In this document: in pieces, positions 50,458-58,539 of the stretch | Layout of the letters: each line of letters begins with the position of its first letter | Numbering within the stretch: the stretch's first letter is position 1 | Source of the DNA: Chryseobacterium gleum | GTDB lineage: Bacteria > Bacteroidota > Bacteroidia > Flavobacteriales_F > PHOS-HE28 | Assembly: GCA_945872795.1 (NCBI GenBank) | Contig: CAMCAZ010000012.1 | Location: 1-64,000, forward strand | DNA length: 64,000 nt | Direction: 5' to 3' | Notes under the pieces: model-generated | Told to the model about the DNA's origin: nothing | Seen by the model: the letters and a program-made list of their open reading frames with translations, nothing else | The model's database searches: none | Program-made: the position numbers and the translations under genes

Positions 50458-50679
50458 CTATTTACGACCGGTTTCCTTGAACAGGTAGAGCATGGCACCA
50501 ACGATCCCGGTCAGTGCAAGGACGATGGTGAGCACGGGGATACGCCAGCCCAGCAGGCCATCCAACCAATGGCCCGCGAAGGTGAAGGCCAGGATGATGC
50601 CCATCATGGTAAGGCCCATGCCGGTGAAGCGGAGGTAGGCCCTCGGGTCCAGCCGACGGTTGGGCTCAGGCGCGCTCAT
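50458..50679 (-). CDS. AtpZ/AtpI-like small membrane protein
   Basis: 73 residues with two membrane helices (GLTMMGIILAFTFAGHWLDG and PVLTIVLALTGIVGAMLYLF). Position before atpB and the two-helix form fit the AtpZ/AtpI family, which helps assemble the c ring or carry magnesium. The start at 50679 overlaps the upstream stop by ATGA (50676-50679). Confidence 0.85.
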   Translation of the reverse strand: MSAPEPNRRLDPRAYLRFTGMGLTMMGIILAFTFAGHWLDGLLGWRIPVLTIVLALTGIVGAMLYLFKETGRK

Positions 50680-51077
50680 GGCTTGCCGATGCGTTTCAGC
50701 AGGCGGAGCGAGCGCGAGGTGCTGAAGGCCAGAAAGGCGAGGTAGCAGCACACGAACACCAGCGCGAAGGTGATCACGGTGTCACGCGGAAGCTTGATGA
50801 GCAGGACCACGAGCAGCAGGAGGGACACCATCATTTTGATGGCGAGCGAGGCCATGAAGCGGTGCACCATGGCCTTGCTGTCCGGTCCGACGGCCGATTC
50901 GATCCAGGCGTGCAGGACCAGGGTCAGGACCGTGAAGTAGATGACTGCACCGCCCAAAAGGTCAGTGAAGGGAATTTTTAGCAGGAACAGGATGCCCCAC
51001 ATCACGGCATAGCAACACGCGGCAAAGACGAGTGTGGGAAGAAGGAAGGACCAGCGGCCGGTCGACGAGGCCGTCAT
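50676..51077 (-). CDS. Four-helix membrane protein of the atp cluster
   Basis: 133 residues with four membrane helices (LPTLVFAACCYAVMWGILFL, GGAVIYFTVLTLVLHAWI, ASLAIKMMVSLLLLVVLLI, TVITFALVFVCCYLAFLAF). It occupies the slot before AtpZ/AtpI and atpB, like the AtpI-type helper proteins of other phyla, so an ATP synthase assembly role is inferred. It is 16 nt after the bactofilin stop and overlaps the next gene by 4 nt. Confidence 0.8.
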   Translation of the reverse strand: MTASSTGRWSFLLPTLVFAACCYAVMWGILFLLKIPFTDLLGGAVIYFTVLTLVLHAWIESAVGPDSKAMVHRFMASLAIKMMVSLLLLVVLLIKLPRDTVITFALVFVCCYLAFLAFSTSRSLRLLKRIGKP

Positions 51078-51093
51078 GGCGGAGATGCTTGGA

Positions 51094-51549
51094 TCAGCGG
51101 ACCGCTTGGGCGGTCTGTTCCGTGCGAGCGGCTTCGGTGCGCAGGCGAACGGGGTCCATCTCCTTCACCACACCGCCGCCCATGCTGCAGTTACCGGTGA
51201 AGACGGCACCCGGTTCGATGGCGAGCTTCTTGGTGTTGATGTCGCCCTGCAATTTGGCCGTCGCCTTGAGGCTCAGCAGGTCCTGGCAGTTCACCCGGCC
51301 CAGCACGGTGCCTTCGATATCGCTGCTCTGGCAGGTCACCTCACCCTCGATCACACCGCTCTGTCCCACGATCAAGCGCCCGCGGACGTTGATGGTGCCC
51401 TTCACGCGGCCATCGACGCGCAGGTTGCTGTCACTTTTGATCTCGCCTTCAATGGAGGTTCCCTCCATGATGCTGTTGATCTTTCCCGGGTTGACGGTCT
51501 CAGCGGTCTTGTTCATGGCGGGTGGCGTGGATTTGTCGCTACGGAACAT
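51094..51549 (-). CDS. Bactofilin
   Basis: 151 residues. The centre (about 20-125) is the polymer-forming bactofilin domain, a right-handed beta-helix with short hydrophobic repeats (IEGEIKSDSNLRVDGRVKGT, GRLIVGQSGVIEGEV, SSDIEGTVLGRVNC, AIEPGAVFTGNCSMGG). Forms a cytoskeletal filament that may position envelope machines. Lies between porW and the atp cluster with its own consensus promoter. Confidence 0.92.
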   Translation of the reverse strand: MFRSDKSTPPAMNKTAETVNPGKINSIMEGTSIEGEIKSDSNLRVDGRVKGTINVRGRLIVGQSGVIEGEVTCQSSDIEGTVLGRVNCQDLLSLKATAKLQGDINTKKLAIEPGAVFTGNCSMGGGVVKEMDPVRLRTEAARTEQTAQAVR

Positions 51550-51597
51550 GGTCCCTATGAGCTTGGGGGTGGAACGGGGCTTCCGGACAAAGATAGC

Positions 51598-51605
51598 GTT
51601 GGTCC
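51598..51605 (-). promoter_or_regulatory. Bactofilin-atp cluster -7 box
   Basis: TATCTTTG on the minus strand, exact consensus, 48 nt before the bactofilin ATG and just before the porW stop codon region. It is the likely start of the bactofilin and four-helix genes. Confidence 0.65.
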
Positions 51606-51614
51606 TGAGTTATC

Positions 51615-54263
51615 CTATTGAGCCTCAACGTAGTTCTTCAGGAAGAACTCGGTGTATCCGGCAATGTCCTTGGACTTGTAGAGCAGGGTGTAATTCTCCG
51701 GGCTGATGGCGAAGGTGGTGAAGCCCTTGTTGTTCAGGTCACCCAGCACATCGGAGTTGCCGGTGAACAGGCGGTGGTAGTTCATGGCGCTTTCCTTGGA
51801 CCCCAGCCGGTCCACGAGGATCACCTGGCGCTCGGCGTCCAGGAAGCTGTTGGTGATCTGCAGGGTCTCCGTGGGCACGTACTGGATCCCGAAGTTGGAG
51901 ATGCTGGTCTTGATCTGGTTCAGGTCGTTGCCCCGGTTGGGCACCACCACCACATAAAAATGGGGACCGCTGCCCAGGGTGTAGGTGGCCGAGGTGCCTT
52001 CTGCGCGCGGTGCCGGAGGCGCGCCCGGACCCTGGTCCAGCGCGGCCAGCATGTCATCGGCCGCCTTGGCCTCATCCGTGCCGGGGTAGCTCACCTTCAG
52101 TTCGGTCAGCGCTTCCCGATAGCCGTCCATGTCCCGCAACCCGCCCATGGCCATGGCCTTCAGGATATGGTACTTAGGACGGAAATTATTGCGGGGCTCC
52201 TCCTGGATCACCTTGTTGCAGGCGTTCACTACGGGGATGAAGGCGTATTGGCGGTACTGCTGGTAGGTGGTCCTGTAGGCCTCCTCCTCCTCACGCTTGC
52301 GCTGTTCATCGGCCTGCAGCACGTTGGGGTCGCGCACCAGTCGGGCGAACTCCGAGGTGGGCCAGCGCTCCATGATGATGTCCGCATAGGTCTGTGAGCC
52401 GATGCCCTCCAGGGAGAACCAACCGCCCTGTTCCTTTTCCAGGTAGATGCGGTAAAGCTGGTAGTAGCTCTCCGGGGTGTAGCGGCATTCATCGAAGCGG
52501 TTGTTGAGCACCTCGAAGCTCTCCGTGGCGTTGTCCACGTCCTTGAGCTGCTCCTTGTAGATCATTCCGCTCACATACAGGGCCTCACAGATGCGGCCGT
52601 TGCTCACCTGGATATCGGCGTCGTCACGCGGCAGGTCCTTGAGGTAGAAGGAGGGGTCCTTCCATTCCGCTTCCGGTTCCTCTCCTTCCGCCTGCGACTC
52701 CTCCAGGGATTCCTCACCCTCCTCTTCGAGGCTTTCCGCCAAGGCGCTGCCGCTCTTGTCCTTGCGCCGCCAATCATCCTCCAGGGGGCGGTTTCCCCAA
52801 CGCTTCCGGAACTGGGCCAGTCCCCGTCCGATCTGCTGCGGATCATAGAAATACCAACTGCCCCGTGCACCGGTGGGTGCGGCGGGCGTGGTGGGTTTCC
52901 CGGTCGCCGCATCGCCCATGGCGCGGGCCTCCTCCTCCAGTCGGAGCTTCTCATCCTCCTCGCGTTCCCGGTCCCGGATGATGCCCTTGATCTTCTTGCC
53001 CAGTTCCTCCTCGTCCAATTGGGCCAAGGCCTGCAGGCTGTCCTCGCGGGCGATGATGCCCAGCTGTTCCACCAGGTCGCCCAACACCCGGGCACGGGTG
53101 TCCACCTCATCGAAGCGCACGTGCTCCTCGCTCAGCAGCGTCCGCGTGCTGTCATAGTACTTCTGGGCCTGGGCGTAGATGCGGTCGCCGAAGTTGATGT
53201 CCGCGAGCTTCAGGAAGGTCTTGGCCTTCTGTTTGGTATCCGTGGTGCTCACCTTGGCACTGGTCACCAGGTGGGCCATCGCCTCGGGCTTCTTGCGGTC
53301 CTTCAGGTCCAGGTCGGCCAGCGCGTAGTGGATCATGTCGAAATGGTCCAAGTGCTTGTCATCTCGCAACATGCGGTTCAGCTTCTGGCGCATCACCTTG
53401 GTGTCGCCCTTGTTGAAGGCCATCGCCTGGAAGATCTGGGCATGGAAGGCCATTTCGTAGGGAGGGCTCATTTTGCCCACGGCGGCGAACTGTGCGATGG
53501 CCTTCTCTTCCAGACCCTTCACCTGATAGAGTTGGGCAAGGATGAAGGCCCAGCGGACCCGGGAGCGCCGGTCCTTGGTGATGGGCAGCGCCAGTTCCAG
53601 GTGCATGATGGCATCGTCCACCTTGCCCCGCTTGAGCTCCAGTTCGGCCTGTACCGCGCTCATCTCGGCCTGGTCGAAGCCCTTGGGCATCTTTTTCACG
53701 TCCCTGATCTGGTCCAGGGAGCTTTGGGCCTTGGCGAACTGCTCCAGTTGGATCGCGGTACGGGCCTGCCACACCAGGCTCTCCAGTTTGCGGTCGCCAT
53801 CCTTGAAACGGCGGCTGATGTAGGTGAAACCACGCTCGGCCTCGTAGTAGTTCTGCTTGTAGAAGTGGCTCTTGGCGATCACGAACCAGGCATCGTCGAT
53901 CCACTGGTTGCGCTCCTTGCCCTCAATGTCCATACTGTGCCGCTCGATCACCAGCGAGCACTTGTCGATGCACTTCTCCAGGTCGGGCACTGCGGCCCGG
54001 GCCTCTTCCGCGGTGCCGTAGACGAAGATGGGAAGCACCTCGTCGTAGTTGTCCACGTGGGCATCCTCGATGCCGCGGACCACCTCCTTGAGCTTCTCAT
54101 TGGCGTTGAACCAGCCGTTGTCCCGTGCGGTGAGGCGGTGGAAGGTGCGGTTCAGGAAGGCGTCCTTTTTTTGACTGCACCCCACGCCCAGAAGCGCTGC
54201 GAGGAGCGCCACGAACAGGGCACGTTGGTATGCGGTGGAAAGGGCCAAGGTCCTGGTCGACAT
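51615..54263 (-). CDS. porW: T9SS TPR lipoprotein PorW/SprE
   Basis: 882 residues: lipoprotein signal (ALFVALLAALLGVGC), then the PorW/SprE hallmark KKDAFLNRTFHRLTARDNGW, TPR-type helical repeats over the first 450 residues, a highly charged middle segment (about 440-560, rich in Glu/Arg), and a C-terminal domain with FYVVVVPNRGNDLNQIKTSI and FLDAERQVILVDRLG. PorW (SprE in gliding species) is an outer-membrane lipoprotein required for T9SS secretion, bridging the PorKN rings and translocon. The neighbourhood with bactofilin and atp genes recurs in flavobacteria. With PorZ, the window holds two T9SS parts. Confidence 0.92.
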   Translation of the reverse strand: MSTRTLALSTAYQRALFVALLAALLGVGCSQKKDAFLNRTFHRLTARDNGWFNANEKLKEVVRGIEDAHVDNYDEVLPIFVYGTAEEARAAVPDLEKCIDKCSLVIERHSMDIEGKERNQWIDDAWFVIAKSHFYKQNYYEAERGFTYISRRFKDGDRKLESLVWQARTAIQLEQFAKAQSSLDQIRDVKKMPKGFDQAEMSAVQAELELKRGKVDDAIMHLELALPITKDRRSRVRWAFILAQLYQVKGLEEKAIAQFAAVGKMSPPYEMAFHAQIFQAMAFNKGDTKVMRQKLNRMLRDDKHLDHFDMIHYALADLDLKDRKKPEAMAHLVTSAKVSTTDTKQKAKTFLKLADINFGDRIYAQAQKYYDSTRTLLSEEHVRFDEVDTRARVLGDLVEQLGIIAREDSLQALAQLDEEELGKKIKGIIRDREREEDEKLRLEEEARAMGDAATGKPTTPAAPTGARGSWYFYDPQQIGRGLAQFRKRWGNRPLEDDWRRKDKSGSALAESLEEEGEESLEESQAEGEEPEAEWKDPSFYLKDLPRDDADIQVSNGRICEALYVSGMIYKEQLKDVDNATESFEVLNNRFDECRYTPESYYQLYRIYLEKEQGGWFSLEGIGSQTYADIIMERWPTSEFARLVRDPNVLQADEQRKREEEEAYRTTYQQYRQYAFIPVVNACNKVIQEEPRNNFRPKYHILKAMAMGGLRDMDGYREALTELKVSYPGTDEAKAADDMLAALDQGPGAPPAPRAEGTSATYTLGSGPHFYVVVVPNRGNDLNQIKTSISNFGIQYVPTETLQITNSFLDAERQVILVDRLGSKESAMNYHRLFTGNSDVLGDLNNKGFTTFAISPENYTLLYKSKDIAGYTEFFLKNYVEAQ

Positions 54264-54277
54264 TAACTGCGAATGGG

Positions 54278-54285
54278 CGAAGATA
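54278..54285 (-). promoter_or_regulatory. porW -7 box
   Basis: TATCTTCG, 14 nt before the porW ATG, within the 104-bp divergent region shared with the M23 gene. Confidence 0.55.
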
Positions 54286-54353
54286 TTTCATCGGCGCGGC
54301 ACCGGACCTGTCCACGTTCATGGAACGATGGACCGGGGATCGCCGATGATCGC

Positions 54354-54361
54354 CACCTTTG
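54354..54361 (+). promoter_or_regulatory. -7 box of the M23 gene (leaderless)
   Basis: CACCTTTG ends 6 nt before the ATG at 54368, favouring that start over 54359, which lies inside the box. Confidence 0.5.
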
Positions 54362-54367
54362 TGGGGC

Positions 54368-55267
54368 ATGGCGACAGAGGAACAGGGTGGACCCAAGGTG
54401 CGGATTCCGAGGCAGAAGCGGCTACTGCGCAAGCTTCGGAGCAAGTACCGCTTATTGCTCATCGACGACCGGACCTTTGAGGAGCGCTTCAGCATCAAGC
54501 TCAACCGACTGAACGTGCTGCTCATCGCCATCGCGGCCTTCACCGTGCACGGCCTGTTCGTTTCGGCCGTCATCGTGCTCACACCGCTGAAGCGTTACAT
54601 CCCGGGTTATTCCGACCAGGAGACCAAGCGCAACGCCTACCGCAGCACCGTGCTGGCCGATTCATTGGAACTGCGTGTGCGGGAACAGGACGAATACCTG
54701 GCCAACCTCAGGCTGGTGCTCAGCGGGGAATTGCCGGCGGACAGCACCAGCCTCTTCGTTCCGCTGACCACCCCGCCCGGGCCGGAGGATCTGGTGCCCG
54801 GCCGGTCGGACAGCGTGCTGCGGGCGCGCATGGCCCGCGAGGAGGCCTACGACCTGGTGGAGGGGCCGTCCAACGGCGCTCCCCGTGACCTGGCCGGCGT
54901 GTTCCTCTTCCCACCCTTGCGCGGCATCATCACCACCACCTACGACAGGGCCTTGGGGCACTTTGGAATCGACATCGTGGCGAAGGCCGATGCAGCCGTG
55001 AAGGCCTGTCTCGAGGGCACCGTGATCGCCGCCAGCTGGACCACCGATGCCGGTCACGTGCTGCATGTCCAGCACCGCAATGACCTGGTCAGCGTTTACA
55101 AGCACAACAGCGTCCTGTTGCGGAAGGTGGGCGACAAGGTGCGGGCGGGAGAGGCCGTGGCCATCGTGGGCAACAGCGGAGAGCTCACCACCGGTCCACA
55201 CCTGCACTTCGAGCTCTGGTTGAAGGGTGAGCCGGTGGATCCCCAAGCGTACATGGTTTTCCAGTGA
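54368..55267 (+). CDS. M23 family metallopeptidase with intact zinc site
   Basis: 299 residues: a basic N-terminal cytoplasmic part (LRKLRSKYRLLLIDDRTFEE), one membrane helix (VLLIAIAAFTVHGLFVSAV), a short coiled coil, and a LytM domain at about 185-295. The zinc ligands are complete: HFGIDI (HxGxD) and GPHLHFELW (HxH), so it is predicted to cut peptidoglycan cross-links. Divergent from porW. It contrasts with the degenerate EnvC-like protein at 31972. Confidence 0.92.
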   Translation: MATEEQGGPKVRIPRQKRLLRKLRSKYRLLLIDDRTFEERFSIKLNRLNVLLIAIAAFTVHGLFVSAVIVLTPLKRYIPGYSDQETKRNAYRSTVLADSLELRVREQDEYLANLRLVLSGELPADSTSLFVPLTTPPGPEDLVPGRSDSVLRARMAREEAYDLVEGPSNGAPRDLAGVFLFPPLRGIITTTYDRALGHFGIDIVAKADAAVKACLEGTVIAASWTTDAGHVLHVQHRNDLVSVYKHNSVLLRKVGDKVRAGEAVAIVGNSGELTTGPHLHFELWLKGEPVDPQAYMVFQ

Positions 55268-55279
55268 GCAACACAGGGA

Positions 55280-55342
55280 GCAGGGGCAGGAACAGGGGCA
55301 AGCAAGGGCGCTTGTGCCTGCCCCAGCCCCTCCTGCCCCTGC
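55280..55342. repeat. Facing arrays of CAGGGGCAGGA units
   Basis: GCAGGGGCAGGA (55280-55291) with a further CAGGGGCA faces TCCTGCCCCTGC (55331-55342), preceded by TGCCTGCCCC. The 12-bp arms pair perfectly. It fills most of the 91-bp gap between the M23 and GH3 genes. Confidence 0.75.
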
Positions 55343-55358
55343 CTTCTTCATCCCGCCC

Positions 55359-56858
55359 ATGAGCCTCAAGAGCGCCATCGCCAAACCCTATGCCCGCTGG
55401 GTGACCGACGCCGTGATGCGCCGCGCCATGGACCCCGTGGCCACCCAGCAGCACCTGCTGAAGGAACTGGTCCGCTTTGGTGGGGATACGGTGTTCGGAC
55501 GGGAGCACCGGGTGCATGACGTGGGCGACCACGCCGGTCTGGTGCAGGCCATACCCCTGCGGGATTACGAAGGGTTCAAGCCCTACATCGACCGCATCCT
55601 CTTCGGCGAGGAGGATGTGCTGTGGCCCGGCAGGCCACTTTACCTGTGCAAGACCAGCGGCACCACGAGCGGGGCCAAGTACATCCCCATCACCCGGGAG
55701 AGCCTGCCCAACCACATCGGGAGCGCCCGCCGTGCCCTGCTCGCCTACATCGCCCACAGTGGCCGTGCCGATTTCGTGGACGGCAGGATGATCTTCCTGC
55801 AGGGCAGCCCCGTGCTGGACCGTTCGCGCCAGATCCCCACGGGCAGGCTCAGCGGCATCGTGGCGAACCACGTACCGGCCTACCTGCTGAAGAACCGCAT
55901 GCCCAGCTTCGCCACCAACAGCATCGCTGACTGGGAGACCAAGGTGGAGGCCATCGTGGGGGAGACCATGGGGGCCGACCTGCGCCTGATCAGCGGCATC
56001 CCAGCCTGGGTGCAGATGTACTTCGAACGCCTGCTGGCCCGCACGGGAAAGGCGACGGTGAAGGAGGTGTTCCCCCACTTCTCGCTCTTCGTGTACGGTG
56101 GGGTCAACTATGCACCCTACCGCAACCGCATGGAGGCGCTCATCGGCGGAACGGTGCCCAGCGTGGAGCTCTTCCCCGCCAGCGAAGGCTTCATCGCCTA
56201 CCAGGACAGGAGCAACGAAGAGGGCTTGTTGCTGGTGCTGGACAACGGCATCTACTATGGATTCCTCCCGCTGAACACAACCCCCAACGCTACCCAGCCT
56301 CCAACCCCCAACAGGCCGCTCCCCATTGCCGAAGTGGAGATCGGTGTCAACTACGCCTTGGTGCTCTACACCAACGCCGGGCTCTGGGGGTATGAGATCG
56401 GTGACACCGTGAAGTTCGTGTCCCTCTCACCACCCCGGATCGTGGTCACGGGACGCACCAAACACTTCACCAGTGCCTTTGGCGAGCACGTCATCGCCGA
56501 AGAGGTGGAGGGGGCGTTGAAGGACGCGATGGCGGTGCTCCCCTGCGAAGTGTCGGAGTTCACTGTCGCTCCGCGATTGTCTCCCACCGAAGGCCTGCCT
56601 TACCACGAATGGTCCATCGAGTTCGCTGCTCCTCCGGCTGACCTGTCGCGTTTCGCCTCCTTGATCGATGAGGCTCTGCAGAAACGCAACGTGTACTACA
56701 AGGACCTGATCACCGGCAAGGTGCTGCGTCCGTTGGTCATCCGCTCCCTGGCGCGCGGTGCCTTCGCTGCCTGGATGAAGGCCCGGGGCATGAACGATGC
56801 GCAGAGCAAGGTGCCGCGCTTGGCGAATGACAGGCGGTATGTGGAGGGCTTGGGTTGA
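55359..56858 (+). CDS. GH3 auxin-responsive promoter family protein
   Basis: 499 residues of the GH3 superfamily of acyl-adenylating enzymes. Marks: CKTSGTTSGAKYIPIT (ATP-binding P-loop), SLFVYGGVNYAPYR, ELFPASEGFIAYQD, and LWGYEIGDTVKFVSLSPPRI followed by VTGRTKHFTSAFGEHV. Bacterial members probably conjugate carboxylic acids to amines; substrate unknown. Residues around 304-320 (NTTPNATQPPTPNR) are low-complexity and differ from the usual acidic loop there. The frame is open to 55227, but the ATG at 55359 matches family starts and the upstream part is the repeat. Converges with the Rieske gene with no gap. Confidence 0.9.
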   Translation: MSLKSAIAKPYARWVTDAVMRRAMDPVATQQHLLKELVRFGGDTVFGREHRVHDVGDHAGLVQAIPLRDYEGFKPYIDRILFGEEDVLWPGRPLYLCKTSGTTSGAKYIPITRESLPNHIGSARRALLAYIAHSGRADFVDGRMIFLQGSPVLDRSRQIPTGRLSGIVANHVPAYLLKNRMPSFATNSIADWETKVEAIVGETMGADLRLISGIPAWVQMYFERLLARTGKATVKEVFPHFSLFVYGGVNYAPYRNRMEALIGGTVPSVELFPASEGFIAYQDRSNEEGLLLVLDNGIYYGFLPLNTTPNATQPPTPNRPLPIAEVEIGVNYALVLYTNAGLWGYEIGDTVKFVSLSPPRIVVTGRTKHFTSAFGEHVIAEEVEGALKDAMAVLPCEVSEFTVAPRLSPTEGLPYHEWSIEFAAPPADLSRFASLIDEALQKRNVYYKDLITGKVLRPLVIRSLARGAFAAWMKARGMNDAQSKVPRLANDRRYVEGLG

Positions 56859-57281
56859 TCACCCCACCCGCACCACCAGTTCCGTGCCTTCCACAGCTGC
56901 GGGGTAGCGCTTCAGTCCGCTCGTGCTGGGGCCCTTGGTCACCTGGCCCTCAAGGTCGAAGGTGCTGCCATGCCATCCACACTGGAGCCCCACGCCATCG
57001 GTGAAGGTCACAGGACCGTTCTTGTGCGGGCAGTTCAGGACCAGCGCGGTGAAGGTCCCGTCCTCTCGCCGGTTGATCAGCACCTTATCGCCCAGGCCCT
57101 TGGCGCGGATGACGTTCACGCCTAGTGTCAGAACGTTCACCGGAATGCGCAGTGTGCCTTCCTGCACAGCATAGCTCGCGCCCTTGCTGGTAGCGCAGCC
57201 CTCCATGCTGGCCACCGCGGGTAATAGGGCAAGGCCGGCACAGGCCTGGCAGGCGGTGCGGAGGAAGTCGCGTCGTTCCAT
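56859..57281 (-). CDS. Tat-exported Rieske [2Fe-2S] protein
   Basis: 140 residues. The start MERRDFLRTACQACAG is a twin-arginine signal. The Rieske cluster ligands are Cys84/His86 (NCPHKNGP) and Cys101/His104 (QCGWHGSTFDLEG). Small stand-alone Rieske proteins serve in electron transfer in the periplasm; the partner is not visible here. Its stop abuts the GH3 stop. Own TATCTTCG box. Confidence 0.92.
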   Translation of the reverse strand: MERRDFLRTACQACAGLALLPAVASMEGCATSKGASYAVQEGTLRIPVNVLTLGVNVIRAKGLGDKVLINRREDGTFTALVLNCPHKNGPVTFTDGVGLQCGWHGSTFDLEGQVTKGPSTSGLKRYPAAVEGTELVVRVG

Positions 57282-57300
57282 GAGGGTGGTGCGTGTGTGC

Positions 57301-57308
57301 CGAAGATA
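57301..57308 (-). promoter_or_regulatory. Rieske gene -7 box
   Basis: TATCTTCG, 19 nt before the ATG at 57281. Confidence 0.55.
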
Positions 57309-57368
57309 CCGAGCGCAGCGATCGGGTCCATGGCGAAGACCGCTGTTCTAAAGGTGACCCGCGTTACA

Positions 57369-57376
57369 GACCTTTG
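57369..57376 (+). promoter_or_regulatory. sua5 -7 box (leaderless)
   Basis: GACCTTTG ends 4 nt before the ATG at 57381. It deviates at the first base from consensus; the spacing repeats that of other leaderless candidates. Confidence 0.4.
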
Positions 57377-57380
57377 TCCC

Positions 57381-58325
57381 ATGACCATCGGCACAGACCT
57401 ACACGAAGCCGCATGCCTCTTGCAGGGTGGGTCGTTGGTGGCCATCCCCACCGAGACGGTCTATGGCCTGGCCGCGAACGCCTTCGATGAGGCGGCCGTG
57501 CTGCGCATCTTCGCCGCCAAGGACCGTCCCAGCTTCGATCCGCTCATCGTCCACATCGGCCGTCCCGAGGACATTCATCGTGTGGCGCGTGAGCTGCCGC
57601 TCCATGCCGAAGCGCTCATGGCCGCCTTCTGGCCCGGCCCGCTCACCCTGCTCCTGCCCAAGCGCGCCGAGGTGCCCGACCTGGTCACCAGCGGTCTGGA
57701 CACCGTGGGTGTGCGCATGCCGGCCCATCCCATGACGCTGGAACTGTTGCGTACCCTGCCCTTCCCATTGGCGGCACCCAGCGCCAATCCCTTCGGCTAT
57801 GTGAGCCCCACCACCGCGCAGCACGTGGCCGACCAGCTGGGTGCGCGCGTGCCCTACATCCTGGACGGTGGCCCCTGTGCCGTGGGGGTGGAGAGCACCA
57901 TCATCGGCTGGGTGGATGGGCGCTGGCTGTTGTACAGGCCCGGCGGTATCGCCACAGAGGCCATTGAGCACATCACCGGCCCGTTGACCCTTGCGGCGAG
58001 GAAGGACCTGCCCGCCGCGCCCGGCATGTTGGACAGCCATTATGCACCCCGCAAACCCCTGTACCGGGGCGATGTGGAGACCCTGCTCAACCGTTTCGCC
58101 GGCCGCTCGGTGGGCGTCATCAGCTTCCAGCGCGAATACCTGGCCCACCGCTGCGAGATGCTCTCCGAACAAGGCGACCTGGCCGAAGCGGCACGCCACC
58201 TCTTCGCCGTGCTGCGCGAGATGGACGACAGCGAATGCAGTGTCATCGTGGCGGAGGAATTCCCCGAGGAGGGTCTTGGCCGGGCGATCAACGATCGTCT
58301 GCGACGGGCTTCGGCCGGGAGGTGA
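57381..58325 (+). CDS. L-threonylcarbamoyladenylate synthase (Sua5 type)
   Basis: 314 residues, the long Sua5 form rather than short TsaC. The YrdC domain shows GGSLVAIPTETVYGLAANAF, KDRPSFDPLIVHI, and PSANPFGYVSPTTA; the C-terminal Sua5 domain follows a linker with APGMLDSHYAPRKPLY. Makes threonylcarbamoyl-AMP for the t6A modification of tRNAs reading ANN codons. The ATG at 57381 is preferred to 57297 because of the promoter box and family length. Confidence 0.94.
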   Translation: MTIGTDLHEAACLLQGGSLVAIPTETVYGLAANAFDEAAVLRIFAAKDRPSFDPLIVHIGRPEDIHRVARELPLHAEALMAAFWPGPLTLLLPKRAEVPDLVTSGLDTVGVRMPAHPMTLELLRTLPFPLAAPSANPFGYVSPTTAQHVADQLGARVPYILDGGPCAVGVESTIIGWVDGRWLLYRPGGIATEAIEHITGPLTLAARKDLPAAPGMLDSHYAPRKPLYRGDVETLLNRFAGRSVGVISFQREYLAHRCEMLSEQGDLAEAARHLFAVLREMDDSECSVIVAEEFPEEGLGRAINDRLRRASAGR

Positions 58326-58506
58326 GGGGGCGTTCGCGTGGAGCGGCATTTTCAGGCGCAGGTCGGCGACCGTAAAGTGCTGTGGCACGTGGCAGAGTCC
58401 CGGTAGCACCGAATTCCCGTCGAAAAAAGCCAGCCATTGGTCGATGTGCCGTGCTTGGAGGGTTGGTGCGCAATTCCTCCATTGTCGGGACCGGGTTCCG
58501 GTGACG

Positions 58507-58514
58507 TATCTTCA
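58507..58514 (+). promoter_or_regulatory. -7 box of the ArsC-like gene
   Basis: TATCTTCA, 25 nt before the ATG at 58540. Confidence 0.45.
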
Positions 58515-58539
58515 GCATTCCACCAACCCCCCATTCTCC

